A model generated the notes under the pieces. It did not search any database, was not told the DNA's origin, and worked only from the letters and a program-made list of their open reading frames with translations. Positions 49,501-60,424 of a stretch of DNA of 64,000 nucleotides are shown in pieces. Origin of the DNA: Climacium dendroides (lineage: Eukaryota; Streptophyta; Bryopsida; Hypnales; Climaciaceae); contig OX467087.1 in the NCBI GenBank assembly GCA_950106755.1, forward strand, positions 7,630,047 to 7,694,046, written 5' to 3'. The first letter of the stretch is position 1, and every line of letters begins with the position of its first letter. A program made the translations under genes and the position numbers.

Positions 49501-50102
49501 ACCTCCAATATCCTTGCAACATTCTTCACAAAAAACCTTTAGAACTCCAATCCCATCCTAATCCCAAGATTTTAAGGACCAATTATGGTCTTCAAGGGAA
49601 ATCTGCTTCAATTTGTTCCTCAATTTTTCCTCCCCTTAAAATACAATTCCATAGCTTCTTTTGGAATTAAAAGTGATTTTAGCAATGTTTTAGGATCTAA
49701 AGAACTAACCCTAGAACAAGCTACTAGATTTATTGGAATATCCTCAACAACAATATCTGGGCAAATAAGACCTTCACCTTTTGTGGCCTTTGATGGAGTT
49801 GACTCAAAGACAAACGACTCACTACCAATACGAGAATGCTTACACACATCAACAACCTTAGACTCCATGGGAATAATGTATATCTCTAGCAAGATGGTAT
49901 TCATCTTCTCAAGCTTCACATTAATATTTACTTTGTCTTCCACATCCCAAAATAAAAATGGCCAATCTACCACATTTGCATCTTCCAACCTGATTCGAAG
50001 GTTGGCATAGGACTTGCCTTCCTTTGCAATAATTGGTCCAATCTTCTTTGCATTGCTCCATTTGTTCTCCAAGGAGAAAAGTTGAACCTTGAATGACATC
50101 AT
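46567..50102 (-). pseudogene. Large transposase-like zinc-finger gene of an uncharacterised family, broken
   Basis: Read on the minus strand, pieces line up from N to C: an N-terminal block at 50102-49620 ('MMSFKVQLFSLENKWSNAKK'); a zinc-finger-like region at 49464-49030 ('VKCTYCGDFFFN', then 'NLKNHNGGTKHEKALED', a CxxC...H...H layout); coding at 48651-48315; 48099-47839 ('MAQIYKVAKDFHGIMGVVHV'); 'IHNGKKLVNPMDSLVRVFQL' then 'GGDVACL' at 47530-47441; and a long open C-terminal part at 47115-46567. The latter has 'LIGSDSCEVVFSKIGGM', resembling the SERxFS block of hAT dimerisation domains, and 'WAKLHPLEDGETPCDLGDYS'. Stops and frameshifts separate the parts. I recall similar repetitive genes in eukaryotic genomes but no named family. 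A hAT relationship is an inference. Confidence 0.6.
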
Positions 50103-50507
50103 GCACCCTAAAACCTAACCACCAACATTTGCAAACATTTAATATTAGACTAAACTAGGTAGCCATTTACATATTCAAAACATAACAAAACCAAAAAATA
50201 AGGTGAATCCAAAATAATCTACTAGAAGGTGCATTGAAAAGTAACCTTGAACTTTCATAAAGTTAGAGCTTCAAAGTGAGGACAGTGTTCCTAAGGTTGA
50301 AGTGCCCTTCTTCTTCAAGATTTTCAACCCTACACAGACAACACCATCACTACAATCATCAGTGTGGTTGTACACAACAACAAATATCAACAAACATTTC
50401 CAATGAGACTCCACTAATACAATATCCACACATTCATATGGTTGTGCATAGATAGTGTAGATCTAATTTGAGAATATATTTGAGATTTAACTAATAACTA
50501 TACAAAT

Positions 50508-50678
50508 GGGAAATTTCATTAAAATGGCGAATATTCTATGACTTTAACATCCCACAATTCAGACTGGATGGTTTGAAATCTAGTACACTAATAGATTTCA
50601 AACCATCCAATCTGAATTGTGGGAATGACACAATGTAAAAATGGCACATGGAATATCGCCATTTTAATAAAATTCCCC
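50508..50678. mobile_element. 171-bp hairpin MITE, ends GGG(A)AAATTT
   Basis: The left arm 'gggaaatttcattaaaatgg' then 'cgaatattc' matches the complement of the right arm 'gaatatcgccattttaataa' plus 'aattcccc'. A second inverted pair, 'caattcagactggatggttt' and 'aaaccatccaatctgaattg', fills the interior, so the whole element folds on itself. The flanks ATACAAAT (50500-50507) and ATACAATC (50679-50686) agree at 6 of 8 positions, a possible 8-bp target duplication. The superfamily is not assigned. Confidence 0.82.
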
Positions 50679-51144
50679 ATACAATCATGCAATCTAGCTA
50701 TGCAATATAGTAACTACTTCAAGAAAATGCAATACCTATAGCAAATTCTTGACAACAATTCCTCTAGAGCCTAAGATTTTGCAGTGGGTGCAACACTGAT
50801 TGATTCTTTCTTTTATGGCAGGCTTCTCTGCGAAGTATATCGTCCAAGCTAGACACTGCTTGAAAAATGTAAGGATCCCTGTTTAACATCACACACTTGG
50901 CCAAATCCAACCCACCAAATCAGTCTTTCTGACAATGCACAAATGACATTTCTTGAAAGGAATGAAGGACCAAACCTCTACCAAACAAAATTGAAAAGGC
51001 TTCTGTGCTAATAAAATTAATGTGGTTGTGTCCATTTCCTTTTTTCACAAGTCCAACATCTTTTGAATCTGGCACCCTATTTTGTTTTGTTTTCATTTTT
51101 CATTTTTTGTTTAGGCATTTGATATTTTCAGTATATGCTAGAAA

Positions 51145-51502
51145 TAGGGTTGTCTTCCCCGACATTGCGACATTGTGACAACTAGACGTCATACGACATC
51201 TTGTAGAGCCCTCAAGATGTCTAGTTGACTAAAAAATAAATCATCAAAAATTTATGGTTCTAACATATTAAAGTTTCATTTTAATGAAGTGTCTCAATTT
51301 CATGATTACATATTACATTCTAAATTTAAATTCATAGTTATAGCAAATTTTCAAATTTTTTCATTTGCTGAAGGTGAAATTATATGATGGGATGGGATGG
51401 GACGCTTGTCCAACACTTTGTCTTATACGACACGCGACGTCAAACGTCCTATCATCCTATATAATAGCGAAACCCTCAAATATGTTAGACAAGACAACCC
51501 TA
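51145..51502. mobile_element. 358-bp hAT-type MITE, TSD GYTAGAAA
   Basis: The inverted ends are 'tagggttgtcttccccgaca' on the left and, complemented, 'tagggttgtcttgtctaaca' on the right. It is flanked by GCTAGAAA (51137-51144) and GTTAGAAA (51503-51510), an 8-bp duplication with one change. The interior has 'gacatcttgtagagccctca' and repeated 'acgacacgcgacgtcaaacg'-like sequence and no coding capacity. T/CAGGG ends with 8-bp duplications fit hAT. 58653-59313 is a longer relative. Confidence 0.88.
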
Positions 51503-51510
51503 GTTAGAAA

Positions 51511-53459
51511 GTTATGTCAAAACTTCAAAAACTTTTTGGACAATTGGATGAATTGTAATATTTAGTTGTTTGTAAGAGTGGCTAATTTTGATTACCTTTC
51601 TCAAGGCCAAAAAGTGTCTTGAAATCTGCAATGCCTATGCTCTGATTCTTTGCAGGTCGCTGCTCCTCCCTACAATCTACATTGTTAGATTTGCTTTGCA
51701 AAGTGACCAACTGTTTGCATTGCATAGGTTGCACTCCAAGGAGACAAACATTAGTCCATGAAGGGTTCTCATTGAGCTCAATAAGTGAGAACAATCTCTC
51801 TTTGAGAGACCTCAAAAACTCGAAGAAAAAACGCTTTTTCAGGCTCCAATAAAGAAACGCTCTCTCTAGCTCCAATTTGACCTAACGAGACCCAAAGCTT
51901 TAGAACTTGCTATGTAAAATTTTCAATGCCAGTGCGGCCACCAAACCTACTATTGCCAAAATCGCCATGGCTCGATTAACAATCTCCATGACCACCACCT
52001 TTGCGTCAATCGCCACCTTTATGGTGATCACCATGACCACCACAATCTCTACGACTGTGGTTCAAAGGAGGACAATAGTAGTTTTCATCCTCAATTGGAT
52101 TCAAGAACTCGTTGATGCTCACGAGCCTAGAAACCAGAAACAACGACAAATTAACCATTGCACTACACTTCAGTTCCTTCTTGAAAAATAGGAAAAAAAC
52201 ACTGAAACAAGCAACCCCTAAAACCCTAAACTTAGATAAAGATTCAAATAGCAACTCGGCAAGTGGACCGTTTGGGAGTGCAATTACTTCAAATGATAAG
52301 CAAGACAAACTACATGGAGACTTGCAACATTGATATTGCCACTAAGTTCTTGAAGGTTAGGATTAATAACTCACCAAGAGTAGGGGTACATTGCGCCCCC
52401 AAATGCAGGAATAGTTGTAGCAAACAACACCAAACATAAGCATTGATGTTGACAATGCAAAGACAATAGTACAATCTTGAATGCCAACTATACGTAACAC
52501 AAACCCTAACCCTTTGCGATTGCCATGCAAATCTGAACCCTAAAATGCAAAAGGATTAAAAATCTCCTAAAACCCTATCCAACTTGTCTTGAAACACAAG
52601 GAAAAAATTTGCAACAAACCCTGTCAACTTGCACTAAAACACAAGAAAGGAGCAAGACGACAAAAAACCATTATTAGGAACCATAGCTGCATAGCAGTGA
52701 ATTGACCCTAAACCTTAAGTAGTTCTTTAACGGGTCATAAACATGTAAACAAAACCCCTCATCATACAGTCTTAATAGCTTAAACGATTTTTTTCTTGAA
52801 AGAGTAGATTTTTCCTAAATCACAGTTGGCACAGTTATGAAGAGACTAGTTTAGATAGACTAGACATCAACCAAAAAAACTCCCCCCAAAATCCCCTTGA
52901 TTTATTGTGTTGTATACATATTATCATCTACACAAAATTATTTGTTCACATGTAAACTCATTGTAATATGAAAATTTTCAAAGGCCCTTTTTTTAGGCTA
53001 ACTTACTAATAAAAAATCCTACTATATGATGTTTTAGCATAGGCTAATTTATGTATAATGGAGTATGTTGCATTTCATGGACCCTATAGTAATTTTAAAT
53101 ATTATATAAAATTTTCTACTTTTGAATTAAATGGACCTTATCTTTTAACTCATGTAGTTTTCTAAAAAATTGACAATAATTTCCCTGGGCTCCTTGTAAG
53201 AAGAGTTATTTGATTCAAAGAAAATAATGAAACATTACCACAAAATTTGGTGGTTTAGTAGGTGGCAAGCAATTACGAGTCTCTGTAATTTGTTGGAGTT
53301 AGTGCTTTGTTTCTTCCGTGATGTATAGGGCAAGGATTTAGGTCAAGTTACCGCTATCTTGGGGAAGTTGTCCCAATTCAAATTCATTTACATTTTGTAT
53401 TTTCTTGTCGACATCTTGCATTTGTTAGCTATATTGTCAAAGGTTTTTCAATGTAAATT
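51511..53459. other. Unassigned DNA
   Basis: 51900-52330 is more GC-rich, with overlapping open frames on both strands (51907-52191 + and 52006-52308 -) that contain repetitive Thr/Ile or His/Gly sequence and no known domain. 52340-53270 is AT-rich with a run of 'accctaa' variants near 52500. 53270-53460 may hold badly decayed sequence of the adjoining hAT gene. Confidence 0.4.
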
Positions 53460-54290
53460 TGTAGATGTGACCACTGTAGATGGCATAGTGCATATGGAGA
53501 TACTATAGATTTGAATGCTGTTCATTGTAGAAACCACTAATTTGAACACAAACACATTCAACAAAGATACAAGGTATCACATACTTCTTGAGTATGGTCC
53601 TTTTAGAGGTCATTTGAGAAAACTTACAAGTGAGATTAGGGGCAAAATGTTCCAAGGCTTCAAAATGCAATGTTTTAGGCTAGGAGCTCGCCTAGGAACG
53701 GACTTGGAAGAGGCTTTGCAATTTTAGCATTCTTTTGTAGAGGTGGTTTGTCAAGGGTTGGAGTCGAGATTTTGTGATAGTGTTATGTTTTTTTGTTTCA
53801 AAATCCTTAATCCTTCTAATATGCCATCTAAACAAATTGGTTTGCAAAGTTGGGGTCTTACAAACTTTGACAGCTTGCTTACATCATATAGGGTTGATCA
53901 TTCACATTCAAGTTTTTCCTTCCCCCCTTTCTTGACATGTAAGCTTGTATGTGGAAGTTTGTCCTTCAAACTAAATATACAACTGAATGGGGGAACAAAA
54001 ATTTCCGCAATTTGTGGGATATGATCACATGAAATCATGCCCTATAAATACAATACCCTAATTTGATTGTCCTTATTAAAATAGCTAGAGTGTAGTGTGT
54101 GTCCATAGCTATTTGTGAGAAAGCGTGTCCAGAACTTAATTAAAACTTATGTTAGGAATAGGTTGGGAAGTAAAAACCTAGAAGCATTGCTTAGAATTGC
54201 TTTAGACGGACTTGAAGAGGAGTATGATGATATACTATAGGATGCTATATCCTTATGGAAAAATGATACAAAATATAAATTTCATTATGC
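53460..54290 (+). pseudogene. hAT transposase remnant, C-terminal half
   Basis: The two open segments at 53515-53727 and 53743-54024 encode 'ILLEYGPFRGHLRKLTSEIR' then 'GKMF', followed by 'VCQGLESRFCDSVMFFCFKI' then 'LNPSNMPSKQ'. They align block for block with 27330-27610 ('FGPPSGYLCHLPNKIRG', 'VALEARFVDNEIINAFKFFN'). After a frame change, 54115-54260 gives 'IKTYVRNRLGSKNLEALLRI' followed by 'ALDGLEEEYDD', the hAT C-terminal dimerisation block, which corresponds to 'TTHVDSMMHIAIEGP' in the other copy. No N-terminal half is present. A single-base TAG separates the first two segments. Confidence 0.78.
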
Positions 54291-54909
54291 TAACCCATTT
54301 ATTTATTTATTTGGTCTAACCACAAGTCCTAGTGTAAGCAATGCATCTTTTTCATATAGAAATGAACATCAACAGGAGACACTATTGTTGTAGCTTGTGG
54401 TGACTTGTGTGCCATTGTTGCATTTTTTTGTATATGTTGTTTACATTCATGTGAATGGTATTCTATGGGCACGTCATACTAACCAACCTTTTGAAAATGT
54501 ATGGACCCTTTCTTAGATTTGTGCATTTTTGGAAGGTTGAATCCCTCATCCTAAATTGGTAGGGGCAATGCCATGTTCAAATTCTGCCAAGGATATTGTA
54601 ATATGCAAAGGAATCCTACTCAAAGCAAAAGCAAAATTTAAGCAAAAGAACCCCAAATTTTTTGAACCAACTAGATTCACAAAGTTTAGGAAATTTTCCA
54701 AATGAAAATTCAAAATGCCAACAAGGTCACTGGGAGGAAAATAAAGCTCTAGGAAATGGACCAGGAGTTTTTTCTACCTTTTAACACACTTTCGGGCAAA
54801 TTCAAAAAAACCAAGGTACTAGAAAGTATGTAGGAAATCCTCTAATTTTCATACAGAACTTCCCAAAATGTAGACAATTAGATAACTACACCTAAAATCG
54901 CACAAATAA

Positions 54910-55031
54910 AGGTTTATTCACACTTGGTCTTAAAAATGTTGTTATTGCAGTCTTAGGAATGAATTTAGACCTATTTTTTAAGCAAATTCATATTGCAAAC
55001 ATCACCCCTAACACCAAGTGTGAACATACCC
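54910..55031. mobile_element. 122-bp Tourist-like (PIF/Harbinger) MITE, TSD TAA
   Basis: The left end 'aggtttattcacacttggt' and the complement of the right end, 'gggtatgttcacacttggt', are inverted repeats. The element is flanked by TAA at 54907-54909 and TAA at 55032-55034, the duplication typical of PIF/Harbinger elements. The interior is non-coding. Confidence 0.8.
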
Positions 55032-55034
55032 TAA

Positions 55035-57072
55035 GCTTTGTGGCATGACAATATGCTCTTAGAAATGAACAACAATTTTTGCATATTGGTAGAGGACTAT
55101 GAATCAAAATGCAAGTGGTTCCATAATTTTTGGACACATTGTGAATTAGTTTCAAATTTTTAAAGATTCAATGTGTAGGGTGCAAAAAGTGTCATGTAGG
55201 TGATGCCAAAATGCATTTGATGCATATGAAGAATGCCACTAGAGAAGAAGTTAAAGCAACAGAAAGTCTAAGGTTGCCACCTCTACAATACTATTAATAG
55301 AGTTGCACACTACTTGAAATTCACCATACATTTGTCCTTGTTATGCACTTCATTTTTGGTATCCTCTCCATTTAGTTTACCTTAAGAAATAAGGGTTAAT
55401 TTTGAGGAGTGGTCCATTTTAGGTGCAGTTACCTTACTAGAATTTTCAAGTGGAGGGTAGTAGACCTCATTTCATTCTAGTGCCTTTTAAAAAAACTGAC
55501 CCACCGCAAAGTTGGCAATGTAAAACTCAAATGAACTTTTTTGCATTATAAAAGAAAGAGAAGAAAAGATTCTATACTATTATCCCCTCAAGGACCAAGT
55601 GTCTATTCAATGTATGCAAGAGATCTTGGGTAGTTAAGTACAAAGTCAATTTTGGTCGAATGTTCATAAAATTTTGATACAAAGTGTGAGCACGTATCCC
55701 CTTAGTGGAAATATAATTATTTTTCTAATTGGGTGCTTAGATTAAATGTCATGCTACCCTGAACTTTTCAAGCACCTCGAGCAACATATGCAAAACTCCT
55801 CTTCTACTTTTGAAATTTGGCAAGTATGTATCTTAATTAATATAAGATTTAAATGTAAAAAAAATCCACATGTAGTAAGAAAATCTCATTCCAGGAAGAA
55901 TTCAAGTCTAATAGTCCTATTGGGCAAGGTTGAAAAGAAAATTATTTTAACTTCAAACATTATAATCTTAAAATTAGTATGGTCGACATTTTTGAAATTT
56001 TTTCCACACATTCTTACAATAGTCTAGTACAAATTTGTACCATTGAATTTTGAAAAAAAACTTTTTTTTCATTTTTTCTCATTGCCCTAAAAAGTGTCAT
56101 TTTTTCATAATTTCTGTCCAAAATGTGCCTTGGGTTTTTAGAGGTTAAAAATTGACTTTTTATGCAAAAAAAGGGATGGTCCAATTTATTAGCACACATA
56201 ACAAAGCTTGAAAAGGTATGACAATTAAGAATTTTCTTTTTGTGAACCAAATTGTAGGCTCTTCATATTTGGTCAACTTTCTCAGTTTGGGAAAGAGAAT
56301 GGTGGACCCAAGAACAAAGAAGGACTAATACTAGTTGCATTAGAAATTTCTTTTGGAGTTGCCTCATCATTATGGTGCTAGCATGGTGATTTCCAGTTGG
56401 ATTGGAGCTACTCTAAGAGAGTCTATTACACATCAACCCGACCACATATGGTAGGGTTGAAGTAATTGCGCCTTTGGACTAGCTCCATTATATAACTAGA
56501 AGTAGGGGTAACAAAGCGGGGCAACTCTGCTAGAGGCTTTCAAAGTGACATCAATCCAAAAGATGTTGGAGCCCCTTCAAGTTTGTTATTCTGGTCTTGC
56601 AATCATTTGTCAATATGTGGTAGAACTAGGATTGAGCTTGCAAAATTGGGTTGTTGGCTAGAGGCAAATGAGCCAATGCCTTGGGTGAGAGTAGCTCCAA
56701 TTACATTGGAACTAAGCATGCCAACATCTTGATGATAGGGCTACTAAAAACCACCCAATGCAATGCACATTGGTCTTTCTTTATTCCTACCATTTTCCAT
56801 CTCTCGGTCCAAAAATTTGGCAAAATATGAAAAGTCCACAAATTGGATTGCAATTCAAAGAGTCATAATTGATTTTTCATACTTTGTTATATTTGCCAAT
56901 AAATAAAAGCTTCCCTTTTTGCATGAGAGGTCTTTTTCTAATTTTCTAATTCATTTTATAACTTAATAAATACCGTTGACATTCCCTTTATTGTTCCAAC
57001 TCTTGGTGCTATATTGGGGGCATGCATGTTAGAGTGCTAGACTAACAACCTAGCTCTAGCTATAACAATAGA
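55035..57072. other. AT-rich intergenic DNA with a dispersed-repeat core
   Basis: 55800-56160 shares 'tttggcaagtatgta', 'cacacattctta' and 'tttttagaggttaaa' with 33310-33830 and other copies of the interspersed repeat. 56270-57000 shows no genes; the phrase 'ttggagctactctaagagag' and its relatives recur near 56400 and 56690 in inverse sense ('gagagtagctccaa'), a weak inverted repeat. Confidence 0.45.
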
Positions 57073-57496
57073 CACTATAAGAACCCTATGTCTAAATAGA
57101 TGGATTTTGTTGGACATCCAATGTAACAACCCCTATTTTTACATCAACAATGACATCCAATGTAAAATCTTCACACTACAAGAAAACCTGTCCAAAATGA
57201 CAGAAACTCGTCCTAATTGACAAAAATCAGCCCGTCCTAATCTACAGAAATTTGACAGGTTTTTTTCAATTAGGACAAAAAATTGTCCGAATTGACAGAA
57301 AATTGTCCTAATTGACAAAAACCTGTCAAATTTCTGTAGATTAGGACGGGTTGATTTTTGTCAATTAGGACGACTTTCTCTTGTAGTGTCATGCTATATT
57401 AGATGTCATTATTGATATAAAAACATGGGTTGTTACATTGAATGTCCAACAAAATCCATTTGCTTAGATACTGGAAAACATGGGGTTTGTATAGTG
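57073..57496. mobile_element. Palindromic CACTA-type MITE (outer element)
   Basis: The ends are 'cactataagaacccta' and, complemented, 'cactatacaaacccca'. The arms pair over most of their length: 'ttggacatccaatgtaacaa' (57110) with 'ttgttacattgaatgtccaa' (57432). The flanks AGA and AAA are a 3-bp duplication with one change. It is related to 28590-28823 and is interrupted in its loop by a second MITE. Confidence 0.88.
57174..57388. mobile_element. 215-bp palindromic CACTA-type MITE (inner, nested), TSD TCA
   Basis: It begins 'cactacaagaaaacctgtcc' and ends 'ggacgactttctcttgtagtg' less one base; the two ends are inverted repeats. It is flanked by TCA on both sides (57171-57173 and 57389-57391). 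The interior consists of alternating 'gtcctaattgacaaaaa' and its complement, so the transcript would form one long hairpin. Confidence 0.94.
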
Positions 57497-57725
57497 AAAG
57501 TTGATCTTGCCAACTTCCCATCCCTTTAGCAATCTTCACATTAGTGATGTTGTAAAGCTATAACTAGGCATGTTGCCTTGCACTTCCCTTCATAATGCAT
57601 CTTCCTATTCTACAACATCGAAGCTTCTTGTTGGAGTAGAGATGATCTAAAGATGTATACAATCATCTAGTACAATTGCCCCACCAAATATAATTCTAAT
57701 TTTTTAGTCATTGTTTTGTATCTAA

Positions 57726-58005
57726 AACTTAAAACTTCTATTACTAGAAGTGCATTCAAAAACACTTTAAATAGGTACAATAAATCTCTAATATAAACAT
57801 TGTACAATGAATAAAAACCACCTCAAAATCACACTTCATAATTTAGATATTAGTAAATGTGAATTGCCAATACCACTATAAATTATCTAATAGTATACTT
57901 TTGAAGCAATTTATATTCATTGTCCAATGTCTAAATTAGAGATTTATTGTATCTATTTAAAAAAAAATTGAATGTATTTTTTATGATAAAAATTTCAAGT
58001 TCTAA
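57726..58005. repeat. 280-bp palindromic element, copy A
   Basis: The left arm ('aaataggtacaataaatctc', 'cattgtacaatgaata') is the complement of the right arm ('gagatttattgtatctattt', 'tattcattgtccaatg') over about 100 bp each, around a loop at about 57830-57890. No target duplication was identified. Confidence 0.8.
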
Positions 58006-58130
58006 TTATTAAGCAATTAAAAAGATGGAGATATATTTGATGGACTTGTGTATAGGTCCCATTTTCACTCTTGCCAATATGCCCTTCTAAATAAACTTCT
58101 AATTTTTACTAGTTTATAATTAGAACTTGA

Positions 58131-58381
58131 ATTTTTTTTATGATTGAAAGTGCATTCTAAAGTACTTTGAATAGGTGCAAGAAAACTATAAGTTAGACAT
58201 TGGACAATGCAAATAAATTGCTTTAAAGCTAGCTATAAGACATAAATTATAGAAGAATTTGCAAATCATAGTTACCAAAGCACTTTAGAATACAAAGTGC
58301 TTTGATAACTGTGATTTGCTAAGTCCTCTATAATTTTTGTCTTTTAACTATCTTCAAAGCAATTTATTTGCATTGTTTAGC
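58131..58381. repeat. Related palindromic element, copy B (right arm truncated)
   Basis: It shares the left-arm phrases 'tagaacttgaattttt', 'agtgcattctaaag' and 'gacattggacaatg' with copy A. Its centre folds perfectly: 'caaagcactttagaatacaa' with 'agtgctttgataactgtgat' and 'aagcaatttatttgcattg' with 'caatgcaaataaattgcttt'. The outer right arm present in copy A is missing after about 58381. Confidence 0.75.
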
Positions 58382-58652
58382 TAGTATGCCATATACCAAT
58401 GCCATATATAATTGCCACAAAAATGATGGCAAAGCCCTCCTTAATCTCCTTCCAAATCCATTTTTCAATCCTTTAAATATGGCAAATCATCCATAGCACG
58501 AAAGATTAATATCTTATGTTCTATCAATTTTGTAGTATACATATGGATATGGATATGGATATAAAATTTTGTTATATGAAAATAAAAAAAGTCTAAATAG
58601 AATAACTACAAATAAATCTAAGACTAAAGGTTGGAATTCTCTATCATAGACA

Positions 58653-59313
58653 TAGTTGTTTGCCCTGACAAATTAAAAATACGACGAACACAACATGAAT
58701 TTTACTCCTTGTTTGTCTAATAAGGTCAAACTTCCTTTTGATTTTCCAATGAAAATTTTGGCCTGTCCATCAGCCACATGGCTACATGGCACGAAAGCAC
58801 ATGCGGGTCTGGGTGACCTTGGGTACAAGGTGAGTGTAGGTTTAGGCAACCTTGGGTATAGCTGTACAGGGCGAGTGCGAGTAGGGAGACCTCGGGTGCA
58901 TTTGGAGGGCGAGTGAGGGTGGACGTGGTGTGCAAGGACCCATACCCATAGTCGCCCTATACAAACACCTGAAGTCGCCTTAAACCCGTAGTTTCCCTAT
59001 ACACTCACCCGTGGTCCCCCTAAACTCGTAGTCATCTAGTGTTTTGGACCCGCAATCGCCCAATGCTTTGAACCTGTTGTCACCCCACCCTCATCCAAGG
59101 TCACACCACCCACAGTAGCCCATAGTGATGTGGTTCGGGCTTTCTATGTAGTATTGCCCGTTGGGCAAATTTTTTTGAAAATTTGGGCGACCTCGGGTGG
59201 GGCGACTGCAAGTCCGTCGTATATGACCAACACTCGTCATATACGACATGTGACATCAAATAGACAACTCAACACCAAAATCCGAAAATGTATTCGACAG
59301 AACAATCCTGATG
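58653..59313. mobile_element. 661-bp hAT-type element, TSD CATAGACA
   Basis: It is flanked by exact 8-bp duplications CATAGACA (58645-58652 and 59314-59321). The left end 'tagttgtttgccctgaca' and the complement of the right end, 'caggattgttctgtcgaata', are diverged versions of the ends of 51145-51502. 59216-59300 ('gtcgtatatgaccaacactc', 'acgacatgtgacatcaaata') matches 51400-51470. The interior (58800-59110) is GC-rich and repeats 'gggcgagtg' and 'cccgtagt'-type phrases. The short open frames there are not genes. Confidence 0.8.
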
Positions 59314-59764
59314 CATAGACAAAAGGACTTTTTTTTGCTAGAACCTATCACATGCTTATATAGGTACATGTCACTCTCTAATGGGAGTCAATCGTGAGGT
59401 TTTGCTATCCTTTAACCCTAAAGGACCAAGGACATTTTTCTACCAAAAAGTAGTGAAAACTTCCACCAAAAGTTTGGAAGTACAGATTGGAAGATACGAA
59501 CTTCCACCAGAAGATATGAACTTCCAAAGTTGGAAGAATTTTTTTTTCTTGCCTGAAATTTGAAGTTCTCTTTGACCAACCTTAGAAAGCAAAACTAGTT
59601 CTACATGAAGTTAAGTTTTTATTTTTCCATGCACAAGACCATATTAGGTATATGTAAAACAATTTTCAAATCAATTTGAAGGTAGGAACATATAGAAAAA
59701 ATCTTGCAATCCAAAAAGGTGCTAGAAGATGTGTATGCACTAGGACAAATTGCAACTTTTTTGT

Positions 59765-60356
59765 CACGAGGGGTGCACTACAAAGGAAATTCATGGGTAA
59801 GGAGCGACCAAACCCTAACTACCCATTTCTACTTTTCCTAATTACTTTCTAATAAACTATAATTTCAACCTACAATTTTGAGCTTTGTTTAACAATGTCT
59901 ATAGGTTTCTATTGCCAAAATTTTTAATCCTAAATAACATGTGATACATTATCTAGAAAGGATTGAAAAATAAACTAAAATGACATGTTTTTCAACTAAA
60001 ATATTTATGGAAATCATATGAAGATGACTATTGTATCAATATTTAGCCAAAATAAACTTTCAGTAGAAAGCTATTTTATAGAATTTTTTTTCATTTTTTT
60101 CATTTTTTTTCTTATATAATATAGGGGTGTGAAAGTTATTTTTAGGTTTACAATGTATCTTTTTTCTTCTAAAATTTGTAACTAATTATTATTAACATAA
60201 AAAAATACCAATAATTTAGAACATAAACTTTTAAAGTAGGAAAATCTATTCGTATTCTTTTTTTAGAGAAAAAATAAAATTTTAGGATATAATATAGGGG
60301 GTCCAAAATTTGGTTGCTCCTCACCCATGAACTTCTTTTGTAGTGCACCCCCCGGG
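59765..60356 (+). mobile_element. 592-bp TIR element, TSD TTTTTTGT
   Basis: An exact 8-bp duplication TTTTTTGT lies at 59757-59764 and 60357-60364. The left end 'cacgaggggtgcactacaaa' and the complement of the right end, 'cccggggggtgcactacaaa', form inverted repeats that extend about 45 bp to 'ggagcgaccaaa'. The full length is the reverse complement of 62349-62938 with high similarity and matches 18386-18953 more distantly. It is non-coding. Confidence 0.93.
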
Positions 60357-60424
60357 TTTTTTGTACATTTCAAAATGTGAAAAAATACATAAAGGCAAAA
60401 AATATGACTCCATAAATATTTAGT

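Noticed and set aside
51907..52308. Overlapping 94- and 100-codon frames on both strands
   Set aside because: Thr/Ile- and His/Gly-biased repetitive sequence without a known domain.
54530..54610. tRNA- or SINE-like phrase 'gttcaaattctgccaaggat', also at 28230 as 'gtttaaattcctaccaagga'
   Set aside because: It resembles a B box, but there is no A box at the right distance and no cloverleaf.
58695..58935. Open frames with repeated Gly-Leu-Gly-rich phrases
   Set aside because: They fall inside a hAT-type element bounded by exact 8-bp duplications, in short-period repeat sequence.
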